64,000 bases of DNA, from positions 4,178,245-4,242,244 of the forward strand of contig CM030940.1 of assembly GCA_018136815.1 (NCBI GenBank). Direction: 5' to 3'. A program made the position numbers and the translations under genes. Source of the DNA: Isochrysis galbana. Its lineage: Eukaryota > Haptophyta > Isochrysidales > Isochrysidaceae. Shown piece by piece: positions 52,738 to 63,698 of the stretch (positions are counted from its first letter, which is position 1; the number at the start of each line of letters is the position of its first letter). The notes under the pieces are model-generated. The model did no database searches. It saw only the letters and a program-made list of their open reading frames with translations, and was not told the DNA's origin.

Positions 52738-55248
52738 ATGGTGCGCCTCGTCGTGCTGCTGCTCCTCGTCGCCTCGGCCACTCTGGCGCAACAGCAGTCT
52801 CACGCTCCCGAACGTCGTGAGGCGCAAGAGAGTCGTTCATCACCCGCCCTCCTCCTGCTTGGCGGCCTTGCCGCGCGCTCCGCCCTTCTCACCCTCGCCA
52901 GAGGCCGCCCCCCCCCACTGCGGCCGATCATCGGACAGAGAGAGGAGGCGCAGCTGGTCGACCAGGCTCCGCCAGGCGCGCTCGGGCTGACAGTGCGAGC
53001 GCTACGGCTGCTCGTCATCTTCCTCCCACCCATCCTACTCTCATGGCTCGCATTCATCCTGCCGCCATTTCGAGAGAAGGTATGGTATGCGATGGTCACC
53101 TCGTCGCTTGCGAGCGCCGGAACCGCGTTCATCAAATGGGGGCAGTGGGCGTCATGCAGGCCCGATGTGTTCCCAACGAGCCTGTGCGCAGCGCTCTCTC
53201 GGCTCCACTCCCAGGCGCCACGGCACCGCTTCAGCCACACCAAGGCCGCAGTCGAGGAGGCGCTCGGAGGAAATCCACTCGATGAATGCTTCGAGTCGTT
53301 CGAGCGGCAGCCGCTCGCATCGGGCTCCATCGCGCAGGTGCACCGCGCCAGGTACCGGGGTCGCGATGTCGCCGTCAAAGTAAGACACCCCAACGTCGTT
53401 AAGCAGATCGTCACCGACTTCATCCTCATGTGCGCACCCGCCGATCTCCCGCCTGACGGCTTGACTGAGCCGACGTTTAGACCTCTGGCGATACTTGCGC
53501 CCGTCCTGGCCAGCCCTCACTGACTCATGTCGCACCCGCACACAGGCGCGGCGTGGCGGATATTCTAGCTAAAGTCTTTGGCCTCAGTGGCCTGAAGGCG
53601 TCCGTCTCGCAATTTTCCGGGACAATGGTTGCGCAGACGAGACTCGACATTGAGGCAGAGCACCTGAAGCGGTTTGCATGGAACTTTGGTAGATGGAAGG
53701 ATGTCGCCTTTCCAGCGGTGTGCAGGCGGCAAGAAGCGCTCCCCCGGCGGGCAATCGCTATATCCCCAAGTCCATGCCATGTTCACCATTTGCTCAGGCA
53801 GGTTGTGGCGCCCTCCATCGTTACTTCGAGCGCACCTCTCGTGTCAACTCCTCCACGACACCTCACCGTAGGTAATCTTTGCTTCGGAGGCGGTACTCAT
53901 TGAAACATTCGAGCCGGGAGAGCTCGTGTCAAGATTTACTACTGACAAGACGTTGGGCATCACTACAGACGTGACCGGCGGGCCCGGCGCCATCTCGGAC
54001 CGCCCCAATCCTTCCACGGCGCTTACGGGCGAGCTCCCGCTGCAAGAGGCGCACTTTGTCGTCAGCCGCGGCGAGGATCTATATTTGAAGATGTTGTTGG
54101 TGCGTATCCATCGCCCCTCTGCTCGGCTAACATCCCCGCCTTCGCAGGCGCTCTCTGCTCTCTCTCTCTCTCTGGTATTGCACGCGCCAAGCCGCCGTTC
54201 ACCCGCGACTGCGCGCCGTTGAATCCCTCGCACATCATTGTTCGTACTCCTCGACGTAGGTCGACAACCTCATGCATGCCGATCTTCATCCGGGCAACAT
54301 CCTGCTCCGCACGCCTTCTCTCTGCGGCGAGAGGTCACTTGCGCTGATCGATGCGGGTGGGTGCATGCGCCCTCGCCAAACCCACCATCACGCCAACCAC
54401 GGAGTGGTCTCCGCGAATGCCCTCGTTTCATTCTCACCACGCTGTGTCATCGTCGATGACGCCTCTTCTTTTTTCTGGTGTTTGCGTTCTCAGGGATGGT
54501 CGCGCGTCTCACTCCGCAAGAGGCCGCTGCCTTCATTGGATTCCTCAATGCCATGGGTGCTGGGGATGGCGCTGCAGCCGCTCGATGGGTTCTATGCTTC
54601 TCTGCTACTCAAACATGTCGAGGCGAATCAGCAAAGAAGTTCATTGAGGAGGCAAGCGTCTAGCCATCACTAATTTGATCTCTCTCTCTTTCCCCAGCAT
54701 GCCGCTTGCCAGTCGCGCCATCTCACCACCTGAGTGTGCTCCAAACTCAGATGCGTGCCCTCTTTCAAGAGTGCTGCCGCGGCTTTGGCACCGGGATAAA
54801 GTTCGGCGAGGTGCTTCGGGGTGTTCTCACGCTGGTCCGCGAGCACGGTGTATCCATCGATGCGAACTATATGACGCTCGTCACGAATGTGAGCTCAACA
54901 TTTTGCCCGAATCGTGACACCTCTGGCGAGCGCATCGGGCTCGACGCAACTGTCCATGCGCACTACCTAGCGACATGACCTACACGGAGCAGATGGCCTT
55001 GGCCCACGCGGCGAACGGCGCCCTTGTTCATGTGACCACACACACCCCGTGATACCGTCCACCGGCAGGTGCTCGTACTCGAGGGTATGGCGGGTACGCT
55101 TCTTCCCGACTACAACGTGCTTGATGCTGCTCGTCCATTGCTCGACGCCCACCGGAGACTTCCCAAGGTGCTCTTCCGCGCTGCGCTTCCCGTCTTTTCT
55201 GGTGCCAAACGCTTGGCTGACGGTCTCTTCGTCATGACACACCGGTGA
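52738..55248 (+). CDS. UbiB/ADCK2-like atypical kinase
   Basis: An ABC1/UbiB family kinase linked to ubiquinone or plastoquinone metabolism, closest to ADCK2. Exons 52738-53429, 53546-53717, 53872-54099, 54260-54356, 54494-54651, 54751-54888 and 55069-55248 close in phase, giving 554 residues. The family KxGQ motif reads AFIKWGQWASCRPDVFP. ALSRLHSQAPRHRFSHTKAA follows, then PLASGSIAQVHRA (A-rich loop) and VAVKVRHPNV (catalytic lysine). The C-half has HADLHPGNILL and LALIDAG (the DFG equivalent). A signal peptide, MVRLVVLLLLVASATLAQ, is unusual for a mitochondrial enzyme and suggests entry to the secretory path, as for proteins of complex plastids. Intron 5 starts with GC (GAGGAG/GCAAGC). A few residues may be missing at the exon 2/3 junction. 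Confidence 0.87.
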
Positions 55249-56300
55249 TGCATGAACGCGTGCCGCCACGCATCTTGCGCCATGGACAGAAGCTGGGCAG
55301 CGATCGAACGAAGCGATGGCGCCATGCTACTCCGTCGCGCGTGGATGGTACTCCGTCACAACCGGGTTCCGTATGTCGAACACACCGCAAATAGGGCACG
55401 CTGTCCCCATTACGCTCAGGGACGAAAAATCTGGCTCTCCTCTAAGCGTCAAGAACTCCGGAGTAGCAGCAGAGCTTTCCGGTGGTACTTACAAGTGGCA
55501 GGGATATGCATGTTGACGGTCGGTCGTCGGCGAGAGTAGGAGTCGAAAATATTGTAGACAGCGGATCATGGAACGCCATTTTTCAAGCCTCGCAGAGTTG
55601 CAAGCTGCCCGCCACACGCACGGCAATGGCCAGATCGGACGACAGGCTCTTCAACATTGAGTTGCTGCCATGAGCACGTCCTCAGCCTGTTCCAGCGTCA
55701 TGTCTACGTTGTATGCAAGCAAGAACGATCGCCAACGCAGCCCACGATCGCGATCGCGACTCGCTTCGCGGATGCGCAGCTGCTATTGTGTCACGACCAC
55801 AACTACGTACACACGATAGATGGCCAAGGACCCCTATTCTTACGCTCGAGATGATACGTGGCGTGTGTCTTTGCGCATATGCGCACACGCAGCGGTTTTG
55901 TGACTCTCGTGCAAGTGTTTCGCGCGGAAGACTATAGCGAGCTTGCTTTTGGTGCACGCTGGCGCCACACGTGCCACTGCCTTGCGTTGTGGACCGCGCA
56001 CTGCGCGCACGCATCAAGTTGCTTCGAATGACGGGTTGCTATTGCTAATGTCGTGCCAATGGCGAATGGCACGATCCGAAGGCTTGGCGTTCGGCGCCTA
56101 GCTTGGCGTCTCACGAGGGCCAGACAAGCCCAAATTTGAGGAGAAAAAAATTAATAGTATCGCATATCGCGCAGTGGTCGTGCGCGCAGAGGACATGGCG
56201 GCCGGGTGGGTGGGGGAGCGTGTCATGCTCTATCCACTTAGGGGTTCACTTCAAATTTGCATTCTTTAAGCCCAATCCCACGGGGCAAGGTGGCAATAAT
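55249..56300. other. Intergenic, no gene recognised
   Basis: About 1 kb without a convincing frame, RNA gene or repeat. It contains the 3' region of the ADCK-like gene. Confidence 0.4.
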
Positions 56301-56304
56301 GGCA

Positions 56305-57490
56305 AAAAAAAATATTCTTAAAAAACCCCGCTACGTGTGCGGCGTGAGGCAGTGTGCTAGTGTACCTCCCTACTACCCAACCTTAACCCCTAACAACCCC
56401 CTCCCCCTTTCCCAGTTCCCTCATTAGCGGAGAAGCTGGTTCCGGGGAGGCCGCGCGCGCTGCTTCGGCCAGGAGTCGGAGAGAAGGGGGCGGGAGACTG
56501 TGGATCTTCCTTTGATTTCGGTGTTAGCTCTGGTTATTGTCCCTTAAGTACTTTAGGCTCCTTCGTTAATAACTGCTGTGATTCCTACCCAGAGAGTTAG
56601 CTACTTTAGGTGATGTGTCGTAGGTCCAGCCCCCTCGCCGCTTGCAGGTGGTCCTCCGACGTTCCTATGTTGAAATCCTTGTCCACTGTGTACAGCGGGC
56701 TTATCATTTTCTTAATGTGTTTGTTGCTCGGGGCGTGTAACCCCATATTCTCCCGTTGTTTTTTTAGCCTCTGAAAGAAGCCGACTTTCGCCGTTGCTAA
56801 CAGGTGATATCTCGTGAGGATCGCTCTTAAGATCGACCTGACGGATCTGCCGTCCGCGTTGCCATACTGGATGTTATAGAAGTCAGTTAGGATATACCTC
56901 CACGCCAGGATACCAAGGTATCCCGAGGAGGGGTGCGGTCTGTCGACCTGATAGCAGAAAAGACGTTGGGGTATTTCGGATCCCGGTTTAAGGCAAATCC
57001 CTAAAAGTCCTTCTATGAATTCAAAGACGGGCTCTGTCGCGATACATGAGGCCAGGTGAGTGGAACTCTCGGGGGCTATGCCACAAAAGCGGCATGTCGG
57101 ATCGTCGGCAAAACGGTTCGCCGTGGCTATTCTTCTATGTAGAATATGTTTAAAATGCAGATAAGAGTCCCTGGGTGTTAAAAAGTTATATTTGTACAAT
57201 TGCGATACTTGTTTCCACTTTCCCGAGAGGGCCGGTAGCCTTTTCTCCCATCTTAGCGTGGATTTTTGTGCTTTTGTCTTCCTCAGTGCGAGGAACGCTT
57301 GGGTCAAGACCCTGACACTCATATCCTCTAGCGTAGTTTGCGTGCCTTTTAGCGTGTACTCTTGAGGTGCCTGCGAGCGCTTCGGCTCCGGCGGCTTGGG
57401 GCGGCCCCGTTGGGGCGTCGTGGCGGCGGGGGGCTGGGAGAGGGGAGTGGTCGGCGCGCGCTCCATCGCTAAAACTATAACAATAGTTTG
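56305..57490 (-). mobile_element. Internally deleted LINE copy, best-preserved C-terminus
   Basis: The minus strand starts with the hairpin AAACTAT / TGTT / ATAGTTT (57472-57489), then GCGATGGAGCGCGCGCCGAC encoding MERAPTTPLSQPPAATTPQR. Without any reverse transcriptase it continues LRWEKRLPALSGKWKQVSQL, LHFKHILHRRIATANRFADD, FCGIAPESSTHLASC, LAWRYILTDFYNIQYGN and SNKHIKKMISPLYTVDKDF to ARGLDLRHIT. The frame is open through all of this, so a 290-residue mini-ORF survives. The 3' UTR ends GGGGTTTTTTAAGAATA plus T9 at 56303-56330. It is close to the copy at 35124-36216. Confidence 0.85.
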
Positions 57491-57665
57491 AAGGTGGCAA
57501 TAATGGCAGGTGGCCGCTACCCCTCTGTTGTATTCCTGCCCATCTGAAGGCTGTAGGCGCATGAAGATTCGTGTTATGTATGCGCCCACACTCACAGTTG
57601 AACAGGTCCCCGTGATACTACTGACGCACAAGACACACAGATTCGGATTCCCCATGGTCTCATGC
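57491..57665 (-). repeat. Repeat joined upstream of the LINE hairpin
   Basis: The minus strand encodes MGNPNLCVLCVSSITGTCS and GVAATCHYCHLQ in frame with the LINE MER ORF. CxxC...CxxC spacing suggests a zinc knuckle, but the second copy (5190-5345) does not keep the frame. Confidence 0.5.
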
Positions 57666-57806
57666 CCAGGTTTGCAGATTTTGGTCTCGAAATCGAAATT
57701 TGCGATTCGAATTTGCTGTTTTTGCTATTACTAAAATTGTTGGCTCGTTTAAAGTAATAAAACGCCATGACTTCGTTCGACTTCTCGTTTTGCAGCCGCT
57801 CTGCGA

Positions 57807-57946
<140 letters not shown>

Positions 57947-58079
57947 GCCCTCTCTCTCTCCGTCCTCCTCTCCTCGGCCGAAGGAGGGAAGTTTCGTCCA
58001 AAACATTCTCCGGTCCCAGGATATTCTGTGGGGGGTCTCTCCGCGCTCCGCGAGGGAAAGGACGCGATCTGCGCTCCGA

Positions 58080-58268
58080 GCACAGCGCACAGCTCAGGAG
58101 GCAGGTGAGGCTGGGGCATGGCCATGGCCCCTCTTGCCTCTCCCTCGCTGGCTCTCGCGCCCCTGCCGGTCGACTGGAGCTGGCTGGCTCGCTGGCTCTC
58201 GCGCCCCTGCCGCTGGCACCTGGGGAGCGGCGCGCGCTCCATGACCCTATCTTTTTATTTAAAGATAG
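58080..58268 (-). mobile_element. Retroelement 5' unit with leader hairpin
   Basis: The minus strand starts CTATCTTT / AAATAA / AAAGATAG (58247-58268), then GGTCATGGAGCGCGCGCC. It shares the GCCAGCGAGGGAGAGGC module with 14170 and 16570. It ends near the duplicated CTGGCTCTCGCGCCCCTGCC block (58150, 58193). Confidence 0.65.
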
Positions 58269-58269
58269 T

Positions 58270-58985
58270 TGATCATAGGGGATTATACTCGTAGAGACCG
58301 GCGCCGCGCCCCCAAGCTTGCAGACCACTTGTAAAGAGGGTCCAAACTTGTGAGCATCTCAAGCATCCACCCAAACTTGCAATACAATTTGTACAAGTAT
58401 TGCCCTGGCCCTAGACCCGAAATCGCATGATCTGTCATGAAAATCATAATGATTAGCTTTGGCGGCTGGGTGGGCGCGGCCGGCATGCGCAAGCAGATTG
58501 CCCCCCCTCCCCCCCCCCAAGTCCGGAGTTTCGAGCAAGTTGCGCATAATGGGCTATTTTGGGCCCAAATTTCGCTTTTTTCCCACAAAAGTGGCCCAAG
58601 TCCCAAGTTTCGAAATGAGTTTCACGAAACTCTGACCTGGCCCTAAGAGAGGGGGGTCGAGCCTGAAAAATCAAACCTCACAAGGCATGAAGCATGAAGC
58701 ATGCTGAGAGGAAAGCTTGTAGCTCGTGGATGTAGAGTCGCCTGCCTCGCTGTAGGGAGCCGACCGACACCCCGAGCGGCCTACCCGCAACAAGTCCGAC
58801 CCAGCTCGACGGCGTGACCGACATCAAGCTTACATGACATTGACGCAGGCAGAACGTGCCGGCAAGCAACGGCCAACTTAATAGCAATAGCCATAGAGCG
58901 CGCACGGCTCTCATTCAACAATCAATTCACACATGGTAGGCTTCCATTCAACAATAATAACACATGGTACATGGCACTCCCATGG
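58270..58985. other. Intergenic, no gene recognised
   Basis: Short frames only. CCCAAACTTGCA-like words repeat at 58345-58390. The 3' exons of the next gene may lie at its right edge. Confidence 0.35.
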
Positions 58986-59259
58986 CTATCTGCATCCAAA
59001 CATACGGGCATACTCCATCTCTCCACCGCCACCAGTGGTTGCTCTTGTCCGCAGCCATGGCATCGGCAAACCCACCGAAGCAAGTCTGTCCATGCTTGGA
59101 AAGTCCCCCATGCGGCTCGCCAACTGCACGTCGTTGGCTATGTGCCTCAACGTTGCCCTTGACTCATTAAGGCCTAACTTGGCACATCCTGCAACGACCT
59201 CGGCATCCGTCTTGCAGCAAGTTAAGGTTTGGCAGCAGGCTGGTCGCACAGGTCTCAAA

Positions 59260-60301
59260 TAGACGTTCTCGAGGGCCTCGCTGGCTACGGCGCTTGGACA
59301 TGCGCGGATATTTGCAGCGTCGATTCGCCCGCACACACGCCGAGACGGGGGAAGACCGAGGGCCAAGAGGGCGGCTGTCATCAGCACCATATTACCTTGC
59401 GACTGAGCCTCGTCAAGCCGCACATTGCCCTTGGTGCGCAAGCGGAGGTGATTAATGTGCAGGCATGGAAGAATGGCTGAGGTGTCGATTAGAGTGCCCG
59501 TGTGCATTGCAGCCTGCAGGAGTGACGAGAACATGAGACTCACAAAGACACCAAGAGAAACAACTTTTGAGACTAGGCAAGATGCCCGCGCATTGGTGCA
59601 TCGGTGCTGCGCACCTCTACCAGGTAGTTGTCATACATCTTGCGACCAATGGAGAATTTCGGGAGCCCCGGCCGTCGCCAGAAGCCGCGATGGTACACGA
59701 AGTAGTCTTTCCCCGTGGGCTTGTGTGGTCGGCACTTGGCAGCTGCCCAAACAGCCTCAAACACGTGGGTTGGATGCATGGTGACTATCCTTTGTCGCAT
59801 CGAGCCGTTAAGCATCGGGCAGTCATATCTGTGCGCGGATACCACCGTGAGTGCCCGCTGCCTCCGCGGGACGGCGGCGACGACCGCGGCCAGCCTGGTC
59901 CCAAAGTTTGGCGGGAGAACAATGTCCGAGTTGACATAAGCAAAGAACTTGCAGCTAGCGGCCTCCGGAGCGCTCTCTGCGCGGGCGAAGAGCCCGGCGA
60001 TGGATGGCACCCACGTGCGCTCCGGCTCTCCTTCCGAGCTGACGGACACGAGCGCAGACTCATCCAGCTGCAGAGCCACCAGGTTGAGAGAAGGGGTTCG
60101 GTTTCGGATCTCTCTCACGAGAGGATAGAGAGAGGAGGAGTTGGGAGAGAGGAAGAGGACGACGGAGAGCTGGTGAGAGAGCGCCGCCCACGAATGCCAC
60201 GCCACCAACTCGTCGCTCGGCTGCGCACCGCCGCGTGGGCAAGTGAAGAGGGCGAGAGGCAGACGAGGAGGGGCAGAGGGGGCAGACGGCTCTCTCGCCA
60301 T
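59260..60301 (-). CDS. Glycosyltransferase-like protein, 3' end unresolved
   Basis: Exon 1 (60301-59621, ATG) and exon 2 (from 59513 to about 59260) join in phase 0 at CTG/GTAGAG and CCTGCAG. Motifs fit a GT-A-type transferase: LPLALFTCPRGG at the first strand, then SWAALSHQLSVVLFL, NRTPSLNLVAL, then FFAYVNSDIVLPPNFGTRL with NSD in the DxD position. DYFVYHRGFWRRPGLPKFSIG and RKMYDNYLV follow, and in exon 2 LIDTSAILPCLHINHL with an H-x-NH pattern seen after the active site in such proteins. No signal anchor is visible at this start. Further exons may extend to 58986. Family assignment is by motif memory only. Confidence 0.6.
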
Positions 60302-60404
60302 TGGGCCGATGGGACCCCAGAGAAGACAGGAAACTAAAGCTTTTCTGCAAGATTCTTCATGAGAGGCTCTTTCAATACTACTACTACTACCTAAAAATAA
60401 TAAA

Positions 60405-60605
60405 ACATCTGAGCGTTAGTACCACTACTGCCACGAGCCCGGCACTATGACGACACCCCTCAGCACACCTGCCCGTACGCCTTGACATGCGCCAACATTG
60501 GAGCTTCCACACGTTCTTTTGTCAACTGCTCGCTACCCGCTCATCCATGGCCCCCAAGCTCTTAGGGGACTCTGAGGGACATCCGGACATCCCCCCACAC
60601 CCTTG
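60405..60605 (+). repeat. R repeat, copy 3
   Basis: CTGAGCGTTAGTACCACTAC and CGACACCCCTCAGCACACCT as in the other R copies. Cut on the right by the MITE at 60610. Confidence 0.65.
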
Positions 60606-60609
60606 GATA

Positions 60610-61322
60610 CAGTATGGGTGCACCATTAAGAAACCCCATCATTAAGAAATCCTAAGAGGGTTTGGGCCCCGAGGCCCATAAGAAGCTACCCTTGTTGATT
60701 TCCGCGATCGGCCACATAAGAAGCTTGCTGTGGAGGCAGCGATGACCGCGAGACAAGAAACAAGAAGTCCTAGTTCGAGTTGCCCCTCCAAGCCAAATTT
60801 TTTCGGAAGCGCGCTCTCGCGCACTGCAAGCTATATGTACCTTCTCACTCCCCACACTCTCTATAACATATACATGTGGTCGTATATCGTATAGTCGTAT
60901 ACATACATACACTGTTGCCGACTTTTGATGGCCCTCACCTTTGGGATACTCACGTCGACACATCCGCCAGGTACGGGCCTCCGTCCGGCATCCCAAAGGC
61001 CAAAGGTGGCGCGCAGGACTGCCATCTTCTCGGGAAGCGACATCGTGGCTGTCGCTGTCGCGCGTCGCGGGGGGGGGGGGGGGGGGGGGGGGGAGCGGGG
61101 GGGCGGGAAAGGGGGGGGGGAGGGGGGGGGGGAGAAGAAGTAAGAAGTAAGAAGTACTATGTACTATTTCTGGTGGGCGATAAGAAATAAGAAGTAAAAA
61201 TACTTCGACTTCTCGCCGCTCCGAATAAGAAGGAGGGCCCAGTTTTGGAATCTCATAAGAAAGGCTAATACTAATAGACCATAGACCTTTTTCCCCGACT
61301 TCTTAATGGTGCACCCATACTG
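60610..61322. mobile_element. Mariner/Tc1-type MITE, TA target site
   Basis: Inverted ends CAGTATGGGTGCACCATTAA continue for 23 perfect base pairs on both sides and start CAG(T) directly after a TA dinucleotide (60608-60609 and 61323-61324). TA duplication plus CAGT ends are typical for Tc1/mariner. The element is 713 bp, with a G-rich tract (61070-61130) and a (TAAGAAG)n tract (61138-61165) inside. There is no transposase frame, so it is non-autonomous. Confidence 0.85.
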
Positions 61323-61324
61323 TA

Positions 61325-61720
61325 GCCGAACAGCCCATAGATTCGGTGATCTAGACATGAATTATGAATTAAGTGGAAAAACTGAAAGAGTGCAGCTCCA
61401 ATATTGGAGCTTCACTTTCTAACAAATAATACGCCGTTTAGGTAAGAGATGTGCCGGGAGGAAACTACGGACTTTCGTCGTCCTCTGGGCGCCGCCACCC
61501 TTCCACCTGGCGGGGGGGCCACGAAGACGAAGGCTCTCTGCTCTCTTGTAGCTCTTGGCTCTTGGGGGCCCGAGAAGAAAAATACGTTGCACCACTTTTC
61601 GCCCACGGCATCTCACTTATCTCTTACACGCACCTCATCCTGTACACGCTGCTTCTAAGCGTGAAACCGAAGCCGAAGCGCCAAAATTCTCGCTTCAAGC
61701 CGGCAGCAAGGAGTTTACTA
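61325..61720. other. Intergenic, no gene recognised
   Basis: Short frames only. No domain seen. Confidence 0.35.
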
Positions 61721-61724
61721 CTAA

Positions 61725-62050
61725 TAAAACGTCTGAGTATCAGTACCACTACTGCCACTAGCCCCGGTACTATCACAACTTACTTTATAGTCAGTTGCCA
61801 TGGAGCGCGCCGCCGCTCCCCTCCTCTCCTTTGGGCCCCCCGCCCAAGGCGGCCCCCCAGCCCCCATGGAGCAGTCGCTGTCGAAGCGGCCGCGCCCGCC
61901 TATCACGACAACCCTCAGCGCACTTGCCCGTACACCTTGACACGTGCTGATGCCTCACACACACACACATGTATCCCTCCGAATCCCCCCCACGCAGACC
62001 ACACTCACATGCACGCACATTCACAACAACACAAACGCACGCGAAACAAA
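61725..62050 (+). repeat. R repeat, copy 4, interrupted by a 123-bp insertion
   Basis: CTGAGTATCAGTACCACTAC to GGTACTATCAC, then the insertion (61777-61899), then CTATCACGACAACCCTCAGC and onward. Copies 1-3 are uninterrupted at this point. Confidence 0.85.
61777..61899 (+). mobile_element. 123-bp solo hairpin unit with 7-bp target duplication
   Basis: It starts AACTTAC / TTTATA / GTCAGTT, then GCCATGGAGCGCGCCGCCGC, encodes MERAAAPLLSFGPPAQ, a second ATGGAGCAG and KRPRP, and stops there. CTATCAC is duplicated at 61770-61776 and 61900-61906. The uninterrupted R repeats prove the insertion. It equals the first about 120 bp of the LINE 5' units, so the rest of the LINE is absent on the 3' side, the reverse of normal LINE truncation. 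Confidence 0.85.
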
Positions 62051-62134
62051 TACTACTAGGTAGTAACAAAGTAAGAGCGGCGACGCTTTTGCTAGAGCTC
62101 CCTATTACCCCAATCCTATCAGCACAGGTTGAAT

Positions 62135-63164
62135 TCAACGGCGTTCCATATACCTATCGTGACGGTAAACTAGCTCTGGCGGGCGGAATGCGCAGTAGCA
62201 CGCCCCCCAAGGCTCGGTGCATCGTCGAGGACAACGGCGAGCCAGACCCTCCCAAATCTCCGCGATGAAGACGTTCCGTCGGCCCCAAGTTACCGGACTG
62301 ATGCTATGGTACTTATGCGACTGGAAGATGAGCGCATCCCCTCGCTCGAATGGATGACTAGCAAAGGAGCCATCTGCCTCGAGTGTTTGGAAGATACCAC
62401 CCTCAAACTCCGATGTGTGAGACAGCATGATGTCAAGTGTCATGAGCGAACCATAGTCAATATGCTTTGGAATGGGTAGACCCCCCTGCTCCTCGACAAC
62501 GTGGTACTCAGCGACGCGGAGGTTGAGCTGTGCACGACGATCGTCGAGCAGGCCCCAGCCTGAAGCCTCATCCACCTCGTGGAAGGCAGCTGCCAAGGAG
62601 ATGGGCACAAACTGTAAGAGCAAGAGCACGGCCCTAGTCAGGCTCTATGCGAAGTCTGCCACACTATGCGGGCGGACGGTGGTGCGTGCGCACGCACTAT
62701 TCAGCTTGCCATAGAATCCAGGCATCATGTGCTGAAGGCGATGATTGATGAAGACTGTCTTCCAACTGCCCTTCTTGAGGCCGTTTGCCCGCTCGACCTC
62801 GCCAATCTCCGCACGGACTCGCGCAGCGACCGAGTGTAGTTCCTGTGAGAGGAGGACCGTCGAGGACGCAGATCTCAGTACAGGGGCGTCCCGCCCTCCC
62901 CTCGCACGCACGGGCTGTATAGTCCAATCTGCCCCACCCACCTCGCTTCCCTTCCCCCCCCCCACCCCCAACCCCATCCCCTCCGCCGTCTCAAAGACAT
63001 TCGGGGATCCGCTCCACCGCGGTTCGGACCTCGATCTCATCGTTGTGGAGGAAGCCACGGAGACAAACGACGTGCGTCTGCTGTGCCACCGACTGAGGCG
63101 TCAGGCGTGGCTGCGTCACACGCGTGGCGAGGGAGATGCCGCCGCCAGCAGCGGACGCCACCAT
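62135..63164 (-). CDS. 2OG-Fe(II) oxygenase, prolyl 4-hydroxylase type
   Basis: An iron- and 2-oxoglutarate-dependent dioxygenase of the P4H fold. Exons 63164-63030, 62842-62698 and 62589-62135 close in phase, giving 244 residues. Exon 1 ends VVCLRGFLHNDEIE, the usual opening strand and helix. Exon 2 has WKTVFINHRLQHMMP. Exon 3 has LNLRVAEYHVVEEQGGLP, then HIDYGSLMTLDIMLS, where H-x-D gives two iron ligands. FEGGIFQTL follows, then GDALIFQSHKYHSISPVTWG, with the distal histidine, and RRNVF, whose arginine binds 2-oxoglutarate. There is no transmembrane segment. The first donor is a weak GTCCGA, so the end of exon 1 is less sure. The substrate is not predictable. Confidence 0.85.
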
Positions 63165-63239
63165 CGATCGGGAGCAACTGAGCTCGCTCGCTGGGCGGGG
63201 GATTTTTCAGAGTCCTCGTCTTTCCTCCCTTTTTTTATT

Positions 63240-63435
63240 CGCCTGTGCGGCTCTAATATACCCATTCCAGGAGTAGAATACCCTAAACATCGCGTGATAA
63301 AACCTCAATCTTGACTTAGTGAATTTTCACCCTTAGAAGTTAGAAATAGAAGGCGTGTTTGACCGCCCTCTAAATTTTACAATTTTACATCCTTAGCCCT
63401 TAGAAGTTAAAATAGTGTTTGACCGCCCTATTGCT
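63240..63435 (+). repeat. Dispersed TTTGACCGCCC repeat, two tandem copies
   Basis: TTTTCACCCTTAGAAGTTAG with GTGTTTGACCGCCCTCTAA (63316-63375), and again CCCTTAGAAGTTAAAATAGTG with TTTGACCGCCCTA (63395-63432). Confidence 0.7.
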
Positions 63436-63695
63436 GGGTAGTACCCATGGGCAGATGGGCAGGAAGGCGGGCGGTCGGTCGGGGAAACGGGAAACGGAAA
63501 TGGAAACGGCGTTTCAAGTTTCCAGTTTCGAGCTTCGTTCGAGGCGATCGCTCCCGCTTCCCGCTTCCTCCCCCGTTCCCCGGGGAAAGAGGAGAAGAGA
63601 TAGGGGTAGGCGTAGAGGCCGGGTAGGAATGTTCTGGTTCTGAGAGTGTTCTCTCTACTGACTTCTAGGATTTTTCGAGCACCTTGGCTAATCAT
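63436..63695. other. Intergenic, no gene recognised
   Basis: GGAAACGGAAATGGAAACGG short repeat at 63480-63510. No coding feature. Confidence 0.35.
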
Positions 63696-63698
63696 CGT

